Of a stretch of DNA of 64,000 nt, positions 58,808 through 64,000 are shown one piece after another. The notes under the pieces were generated by a model. The model saw only the letters and a program-made list of their open reading frames with translations. It searched no databases and was not told where the DNA came from. Numbering within the stretch: position 1 is the first letter of the stretch; every line of letters begins with the position of its first letter. The position numbers and the translations under genes were made by a program. This DNA is from Bradyrhizobium betae (GTDB lineage: Bacteria; Pseudomonadota; Alphaproteobacteria; Rhizobiales; Xanthobacteraceae): contig NZ_MZXW01000016.1 of assembly GCF_004123905.1 (NCBI RefSeq), positions 62,001 to 126,000 of the forward strand. The letters run 5' to 3'.

Positions 58808-60337
58808 ATGAACCAAGCTGCCAACGCCAATCTGTTTTCCCGCCTGTTCGACGGTCTGGACGATCCGAAACGCCTCGCGATCGAGACGCAGGACGGGGCC
58901 CATATCAGCTATGGGGGCCTGATCGCGCGGGCCGGGCAGATGGCGAATGTACTGGTCGCCCGCGGCGTGAAGCCCGGCGACCGCGTCGCGGTGCAGGTGG
59001 AGAAATCCGTCGCCAATATCGTGCTGTATCTCGGCACCGTGCGGGCCGGCGCGGTCTATCTGCCGCTCAACACCGCCTATACGCTCAACGAGCTCGATTA
59101 CTTCATCGGCGATGCCGAGCCGTCGCTGGTGGTCTGCGATCCCTCCAAGGCGGAAGGCCTCACGGCGATAGCAGCCAAGGTGAAGGCCAGGGTCGAGACG
59201 CTCGGACCTGACGGCAAAGGTTCGCTCACCGAGGCCGCCGACAAGGCCAGCAGCGAATTCACGACGGTGCCGCGCGAAAACGACGATCTCGCCGCGATCC
59301 TCTACACCTCGGGCACCACCGGCCGCTCCAAGGGCGCGATGCTGACGCATGACAATCTCGCGTCGAACTCGCTCTCACTGGTCGGCTACTGGCGCTTCAC
59401 CGGCAAGGACGTGCTGATCCACGCGCTGCCGATCTACCACACCCACGGCCTGTTCGTGGCGACCAACGTGACGCTGTTTGCGCGGGCGTCGATGATCTTC
59501 CTGCCGAAGCTCGACCCGGATTTGATCATCAAGCTGATGGCGCGCGCCACCGTGCTGATGGGCGTGCCGACCTTCTACACGCGCTTGCTCCAGAACTCCG
59601 CCCTGTCGCGCGAGACGACGAAGCACATGCGCCTGTTCATCTCGGGCTCGGCGCCGCTGCTCGCCGAAACCCATCGCGAATGGTCGGCCCGCACAGGCCA
59701 CGCCGTGCTCGAACGCTACGGCATGACCGAGACCAACATGAACACGTCGAACCCGTATGAGGGCGAGCGCGTGCCCGGCGCAGTCGGCTTTCCCCTCCCC
59801 GGCGTTTCCGTGCGCGTGACCGAGCCGGAGACCGGCAAGGAGCTGCCGCGCGACGAGATCGGCATGATCGAGGTGAAGGGCCCGAACGTGTTCAAGGGCT
59901 ATTGGCGGATGCCGGAGAAGACCAAGGCCGAATTCCGGCCCGACGGCTTCTTCATCACCGGCGATCTCGGCAAGATCGACGCCAAGGGCTACGTCCACAT
60001 TCTCGGCCGCGGCAAGGATCTCGTCATCTCCGGCGGCTTCAATGTGTATCCGAAAGAGATCGAGAGCGAGATCGACGCCATGCCCGGCGTGGTCGAATCC
60101 GCCGTGATCGGCGTGCCGCATGCCGATTTCGGTGAGGGCGTCACCGCGGTGCTGGTCTGCAACAAGGGCGCCGATGTCACTGAGGCCGCGGTGCTGAAGG
60201 CGCTCGACGGGCGGCTGGCCAAATTCAAGATGCCGAAGCGGGTGTTCGTCGTCGATGAGTTGCCGCGCAATACGATGGGCAAGGTGCAGAAGAACGTGCT
60301 GCGGGATGCGTACAAGGACATTTACGCGAAGAAATAG
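58808..60337 (+). CDS. matB: Malonyl-CoA synthetase (acyl-activating enzyme)
   Basis: A 509-residue ANL-superfamily ligase. The start MNQAANANLFSRLFDGLDDP follows GAGGAAAT. The P-loop is YTSGTTGRSKGAML (about residues 163-176). RYGMTETNMNTSNPYEGERV is the A5 motif typical of malonyl-CoA synthetases, and KDLVISGGFNVYPKEIE and PRNTMGKVQKNVLR are A8 and A10. It activates malonate, as in rhizobial matB, which is tied to malonate use in nodules. No matA or matC is beside it; specificity is inferred from the overall pattern. Confidence 0.9.
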   Translation: MNQAANANLFSRLFDGLDDPKRLAIETQDGAHISYGGLIARAGQMANVLVARGVKPGDRVAVQVEKSVANIVLYLGTVRAGAVYLPLNTAYTLNELDYFIGDAEPSLVVCDPSKAEGLTAIAAKVKARVETLGPDGKGSLTEAADKASSEFTTVPRENDDLAAILYTSGTTGRSKGAMLTHDNLASNSLSLVGYWRFTGKDVLIHALPIYHTHGLFVATNVTLFARASMIFLPKLDPDLIIKLMARATVLMGVPTFYTRLLQNSALSRETTKHMRLFISGSAPLLAETHREWSARTGHAVLERYGMTETNMNTSNPYEGERVPGAVGFPLPGVSVRVTEPETGKELPRDEIGMIEVKGPNVFKGYWRMPEKTKAEFRPDGFFITGDLGKIDAKGYVHILGRGKDLVISGGFNVYPKEIESEIDAMPGVVESAVIGVPHADFGEGVTAVLVCNKGADVTEAAVLKALDGRLAKFKMPKRVFVVDELPRNTMGKVQKNVLRDAYKDIYAKK

Positions 60338-60373
60338 GGGCGTGGACTCGTCGAGGAGCCACCATACGACGCG

Positions 60374-60478
60374 CTGTCATGCCCCGCGAAGGCGGGGCAT
60401 CCAGTATTCCAGAGACGGCTAGGACAGAACCGAGAGGCTGCGGCGTACTGGATTCCCCGCCTTCGCGGGGAATGACAC
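60374..60478. repeat. Dispersed repeat, family E copy 4
   Basis: Stem GCCCCGC/GCGGGGC, core ATCCAGTATTCCAGAGACG, GCGGCGTACTGGAT, stem CCCCGC/GCGGGG, ending ATGACA. Between converging matB and TSUP genes. Confidence 0.9.
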
Positions 60479-60510
60479 TGAGGGTGTAGGACGCGCGTGC
60501 TCCAAACCTG

Positions 60511-61371
60511 TTACTGCCCGCCCAACAGGCTCATCACAAACCGGCTGCCGACGATAAACAGGTAGCACCCGAACGCCACCTCCAGCGTCCGCTTCGACAT
60601 CGCATGCGCGGCTCGCACGCCGAGAGGTGCGGTGACAAGACTCATCGGCATCACCAGCACGGCGCCGATCAGCGAGACGTAGCCGAGCGCAAACGGGATT
60701 TGCAGCGCTGCGACGGCCGGATAGCTCGCCGCCGCCGGCCAGCCGGCATAGATGTAGCCGAGCGCGCCGGGGATCGAGATCAGCACGGCGAGCGCCGACG
60801 AGGTCGCGACCGCTTGGTGGATCGGACGGCCGTAGAACGTCATCAGCAGGTTCGAGAACAGGCCGCCGCCGATGCCCATTAGCGTCGACAAAATGCCGAC
60901 GCAGAAGCCGTAGACGCGCATCAGCGGGCCCTTCGGCAGATCGTCGCCGAGCTTCCAGCCCTCGCGCGCGAAGATGAGACGCACGGCCGCCGACCAAGCG
61001 ACGCAGACGAACACGATCTTGAACAGCCGCTCCGGCGCGTAGCGCGCGACCACGCTGCCGGCGATGACGCCGATGACGATCGGCAGCCACCAGACGCGCA
61101 AGATCGCCATGTCGACGGCACCGCGCTTGTAATGCGCCTGGAACGAACGGATCGAGGTCGGGATGATCACGGCGAGCGAGGTGCCGATGCAGAGCGGCAT
61201 GCGCACCTCCAGCGGCACGCCGGCGATGCGGAAGCATTCGTAAAACACCGGCACGAGGATTGCCCCGCCGCCGATGCCGAACACGCCGGCCAAAAATCCC
61301 GAGAGCGCGCCGGTTGCAATCAGCAACAGCGCGAGCTCGACGATCTCCTTGATATCAAGACCTGCAATCAC
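60511..61371 (-). CDS. TSUP family sulfite/organosulfonate-type permease (TauE/SafE)
   Basis: A 286-residue integral membrane protein with about eight helices in two halves. Each half carries the TSUP glycine motif: GVFGIGGGAILVPVFYECF (first) and GILSTLMGIGGGLFSNLL (second). The start MIAGLDIKEIVELALLLIAT is ordinary. Family members export sulfite, sulfoacetate or other anions; the substrate here is unknown. Monocistronic and divergent from sdhC. Confidence 0.92.
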   Translation of the reverse strand: MIAGLDIKEIVELALLLIATGALSGFLAGVFGIGGGAILVPVFYECFRIAGVPLEVRMPLCIGTSLAVIIPTSIRSFQAHYKRGAVDMAILRVWWLPIVIGVIAGSVVARYAPERLFKIVFVCVAWSAAVRLIFAREGWKLGDDLPKGPLMRVYGFCVGILSTLMGIGGGLFSNLLMTFYGRPIHQAVATSSALAVLISIPGALGYIYAGWPAAASYPAVAALQIPFALGYVSLIGAVLVMPMSLVTAPLGVRAAHAMSKRTLEVAFGCYLFIVGSRFVMSLLGGQ

Positions 61372-61864
61372 CCCTGACCTGCCCCGGCGACTGGTCGCAA
61401 CTTCTCCAACACGTCGGCGCGGAAAGCTGCGTACGGAGCCTTAGGCGATCTGATTCGCGCGGTCGACACGCCGCGCCTCTCGGCTGGGGTGGATTGCAGG
61501 ATGCGCATATCCAGACCGGACCAGACGGAGAGCAGGCCAGCGCCCGGCGGACGGGTTGGCGAGGCGACTGACCGCCCCTCTCGGCGGTTTGGACGGCATG
61601 GTCCGTTTAGATGCGTTCCAATAGTGATTTCAATGCTTCGGCGCGATCCTGAAGAAACGAATATATATTCCGTCTTTGGTTGATAGGCCAAGGCTCTGGT
61701 ATACCAAGACGCGATTGGCCTTGTTTCATCAAGGCCCTAGCGCTGAACGGCGGTTCGATTTATGGCGATTTGGTGATTGCACAGGCGAAATCGACTCCGT
61801 AAATAGAGCCGACCTTTCGCGATCCCCGCGCGCCCTGCTGGGCCGCCATAAACATTAAAAGCCC
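61372..61864. other. 493-base intergenic region upstream of sdhC
   Basis: No gene supported. It contains the perfect palindrome GAATATATATTC (61659-61670), the TGGTATACCA palindrome (61697-61706) framed by AGGCCAA (61685-61691) and TTGGCCT (61715-61721), and a weak TTGGTT/TATACC promoter pair (61676-61681, 61700-61705). About 160 bases from there to the sdhC ATG form a long leader with no recognised structure. Confidence 0.6.
61697..61706. promoter_or_regulatory. TGGTATACCA operator candidate before sdhC
   Basis: Perfect 10-base palindrome overlapping a possible -10 of the sdh promoter. It differs by one base from TGGCATACCA in front of sucC. The shape is typical of GntR-family (FadR-type) binding sites. 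Confidence 0.5.
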
Positions 61865-62263
61865 ATGACCGCACGGATCGAACGACCGCTTTCACCCCAC
61901 ATGCAAGTCTACCGCTGGACGTTGACGATGGCGCTGTCCATCGTCCATCGCGCCACCGGCATCGCCCTCTACGCCGGAACCCTGCTGCTGGTCTGGTGGT
62001 TGGTCGCCGCAGCCTCCGGCCACAACGCCTATGCCACCGTCCAGGCATTCACCGGCAGCATCATCGGCCGGCTGATCGTGTTCGGCTACACTTGGGCGCT
62101 GATGCACCATATGTTGAGCGGCATCCGGCACTTCGTGTGGGACCTTGGCTACGGCTTCAAGGCCAATGAGCGCGAGGCCCTGACCTGGGGCGCATTGATC
62201 GGCGGCATCGTGCTGACGGTGCTGATCTGGATCATCGCCTACGCGATCGGAGGTGTACGATGA
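61865..62263 (+). CDS. sdhC: Succinate dehydrogenase cytochrome b556 subunit
   Basis: A 132-residue, three-helix anchor of complex II. RPLSPHMQVYRWTLTMALSI then VHRATGIALY is the SdhC signature (SIVHRxTG), and MHHMLSGIRHFVWDLG holds the heme-ligand histidine. The start MTARIERPLSPHMQ is conventional. It overlaps sdhD by four bases. Confidence 0.97.
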   Translation: MTARIERPLSPHMQVYRWTLTMALSIVHRATGIALYAGTLLLVWWLVAAASGHNAYATVQAFTGSIIGRLIVFGYTWALMHHMLSGIRHFVWDLGYGFKANEREALTWGALIGGIVLTVLIWIIAYAIGGVR

Positions 62264-62664
62264 GCGCACCCGACACCCCGAAGCGCAGCATGCGCACGCC
62301 GCTCGGCCGCGTCCGCAATCTCGGCGCCGCGCATTCCGGCACGTCCGATTTCTGGCGCCAGCGCATCACCGCCGTCGCGATGACCCTGCTGATGCTGCCG
62401 GTGATCGTCATCGTCATGATGACGCTCGGCAGCAACCAGGCCGGCGCCAAGGTGATCCTCGGCTCGCTACCGATCGCGGTGATCATGCTCCTCTTCATCG
62501 TCGCCAGCGCCTGGCACATGAAGATCGGCATGCAGGTCGTCATCGAGGACTACGTCCACAACGAGAAGCTGAAGCTCATCTCGGTCATGCTCAACAATTT
62601 CTTCTCGATCGCCGTCGCGCTCGCCGCGACCTATGCGATCCTGAAACTTTCATCCGGAGTGTAA
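62260..62664 (+). CDS. sdhD: Succinate dehydrogenase membrane anchor subunit
   Basis: A 134-residue, three-helix anchor. The N-terminal RTPLGRVRNLGAAHSGTSDFW is the alphaproteobacterial SdhD pattern, WRQRITAVAM opens helix 1, and AWHMKIGMQVVIEDYVHNEK holds the heme histidine and the conserved DYVH. ATGA overlap with sdhC; sdhA follows 3 bases after the stop. Confidence 0.96.
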   Translation: MSAPDTPKRSMRTPLGRVRNLGAAHSGTSDFWRQRITAVAMTLLMLPVIVIVMMTLGSNQAGAKVILGSLPIAVIMLLFIVASAWHMKIGMQVVIEDYVHNEKLKLISVMLNNFFSIAVALAATYAILKLSSGV

Positions 62665-62667
62665 GCC

Positions 62668-64000
62668 ATGGCCACAGCGACGAATGGCAAAGGCAACGGC
62701 GCTCCCGCCACCAACGGCAAAGCCTATCCGATCGAAGACCACACCTATGACGTCGTCGTGGTTGGCGCCGGCGGCGCGGGCCTGCGCGCCACGGTCGGCT
62801 GCAGCGAAGCCGGCCTGAAAACGGCCTGCATCACCAAGGTCTTTCCGACCCGCTCGCACACTGTCGCGGCACAGGGTGGCATCTCCGCCTCGCTCGGCAA
62901 CATGCACAAGGACGACTGGCGCTGGCACATGTACGACACCGTGAAGGGGTCGGACTGGCTCGGTGACCAGGACGCGATCGAATACATGGTGCGCAACGCG
63001 CCCGAGGCGGTCTACGAGCTCGAGCATTGGGGCGTGCCGTTCTCGCGCACCGAGGACGGCAAGATCTACCAGCGTCCGTTCGGCGGCATGACCATGGACT
63101 ACGGCAAGGGCCAGGCGCAGCGCACCTGCGCCGCCGCCGACCGCACCGGCCACGCCATGCTGCACACGATGTACGGCCAGTCGCTGCGCCACGCGGCCGA
63201 ATTCTTCATCGAGTTCTTCGCCATCGATCTGATCATGGACGACCAGGGCACCTGCCGCGGCGTCATCGCGCTCAAGCTCGACGACGGCACGCTGCACCGG
63301 TTCCGCGCCCAGACCGTCATTTTGGCCACCGGCGGTTACGGCCGCGCCTACGCCTCCTGCACCTCGGCGCACACCTGCACCGGTGACGGCGGCGGCATGG
63401 TGCTGCGCGCGGGCCTGCCGATGCAGGACATGGAGTTCGTCCAGTTCCACCCGACCGGCATCTACGGCTCGGGCTGTCTCGTCACCGAGGGCGCACGCGG
63501 CGAAGGCGGCTATCTCGTCAACTCCGAGGGCGAGCGCTTCATGGAGCGCTACGCGCCGTCCGCAAAGGATCTGGCCTCGCGCGACGTCGTCTCGCGCGCG
63601 ATGACCATCGAGATCCGCGAAGGCCGCGGCGTCGGCAAGAAGAAGGACCACATCTTCCTGCATCTCGACCATCTCGATCCCGCGGTGCTGGCCGAGCGGC
63701 TGCCGGGCATCTCCGAATCCGCGAAGATCTTCGCCAATGTCGATGTGACGCGCGAGCCGATCCCGATCGTGCCGACCGTGCACTACAACATGGGCGGCAT
63801 CCCCACGAACTATCATGGCGAAGTGCTGACCAAGAAGGACGGCGACGATAACGCCATCATCCCGGGCCTGATGGCGATCGGCGAAGCGGCTTGCGTCTCC
63901 GTGCACGGCGCCAACCGCCTCGGCTCGAACTCGCTGATCGACCTCGTCGTGTTCGGCCGCGCTGCCGCGCTGCGTCTCGCCGAGAAGCTCACGCCGAACG
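62668..64000 (+). CDS. sdhA: Succinate dehydrogenase flavoprotein subunit (partial, C-terminus off the right edge)
   Basis: FAD subunit oxidising succinate to fumarate; 444 of roughly 610 residues lie in the window. [17 protein letters not shown] is the dinucleotide fold, [11 protein letters not shown] the FAD-attachment histidine (H64), and [20 protein letters not shown] the substrate-binding region. [16 protein letters not shown] also belongs to the active site. The start [20 protein letters not shown] has a short low-complexity N-terminal extension. sdhB is expected beyond the edge. Confidence 0.97.
   Translation, partial: MATATNGKGNGAPATNGKAYPIEDHTYDVVVVGAGGAGLRATVGCSEAGLKTACITKVFPTRSHTVAAQGGISASLGNMHKDDWRWHMYDTVKGSDWLGDQDAIEYMVRNAPEAVYELEHWGVPFSRTEDGKIYQRPFGGMTMDYGKGQAQRTCAAADRTGHAMLHTMYGQSLRHAAEFFIEFFAIDLIMDDQGTCRGVIALKLDDGTLHRFRAQTVILATGGYGRAYASCTSAHTCTGDGGGMVLRAGLPMQDMEFVQFHPTGIYGSGCLVTEGARGEGGYLVNSEGERFMERYAPSAKDLASRDVVSRAMTIEIREGRGVGKKKDHIFLHLDHLDPAVLAERLPGISESAKIFANVDVTREPIPIVPTVHYNMGGIPTNYHGEVLTKKDGDDNAIIPGLMAIGEAACVSVHGANRLGSNSLIDLVVFGRAAALRLAEKLTPN

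Overview
The window looks like a chromosomal core segment from a Bradyrhizobium-type alphaproteobacterium (Nitrobacteraceae, Rhizobiales). The evidence is high GC with GC-rich third positions, the gene order zapE-mdh-sucC-sucD-sucA, a five-gene ccm (cyc) operon, ffh-rpsP-rimM-trmD-rplS, leuC/leuD/leuB scattered over about 18 kb, and many dispersed palindromic intergenic repeats of the kind common in Bradyrhizobium and Rhodopseudomonas. The genus is inferred from content and remembered synteny, not from a search. No tRNA, rRNA, CRISPR array, prophage, intact insertion sequence or plasmid feature was seen.

Layout. 1-6.2 kb: TCA genes on the minus strand (mdh, sucC, a DUF1579-like gene, sucD, and sucA cut by the left edge), with zapE upstream. 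7.8-16 kb: RNA cyclic phosphodiesterase, a secreted lysophospholipase/arylesterase beside a YbbA/YbbP-type ABC exporter, a Bax-inhibitor-1 membrane protein with a structured leader, a GNAT acetyltransferase, DUF2794 and DUF1223 genes. Between the last two lies an orphan structured-RNA candidate with its own terminator (about 15075-15189). 16-24 kb: aconitase, then ccmABCDG, ispZ and ftsY. 24-31 kb: an RluA-type pseudouridine synthase, DUF2336, mtaB, dapF, a secreted GyrI-like protein, a SIMPL protein and a metallo-beta-lactamase-fold hydrolase. 31.7-35.6 kb: the SRP/ribosome operon. 35.9-41 kb: leuC and leuD separated by a cluster of small, mostly secreted low-complexity proteins and a zincin-like protein. 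41-47.6 kb is the most accessory-looking part: a glycosyltransferase-like gene, a DUF6455-like gene with a degenerate partial copy, an AraC/lactonase pair divergent from an SDR gene, a GlxA-type regulator and two small membrane proteins. 47.6-61.4 kb: citrate-lyase-beta-like protein, beta carbonic anhydrase, asd, two unknown proteins, a hexapeptide transferase, leuB, an MFS carrier, a molybdopterin oxidoreductase/cytochrome b/fasciclin set, an SDR, a malonyl-CoA synthetase and a TSUP permease. 61.9-64 kb: sdhC, sdhD and sdhA (cut by the right edge).

Functional connections. Both ends carry central carbon metabolism (2-oxoglutarate dehydrogenase, succinyl-CoA synthetase, malate dehydrogenase, aconitase, succinate dehydrogenase). 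Near-identical TGGYATACCA palindromes occur in front of sucC and sdhC, which suggests a shared, probably GntR-type, regulator. FtsY and Ffh, the SRP receptor and SRP GTPase, are both present. LeuB, LeuC and LeuD cover the isopropylmalate steps of leucine synthesis; Asd and DapF serve the lysine/peptidoglycan branch.

The window is mostly ordinary housekeeping DNA. The less explained signals are the orphan RNA at 15.1 kb, the shared TCA operator, a four-copy intergenic repeat whose stems vary in a compensatory way, a repeat insertion that bridges ccmA and ccmB as an open frame, the secreted-protein cluster between leuC and leuD, and the frameshifted DUF6455 copy.
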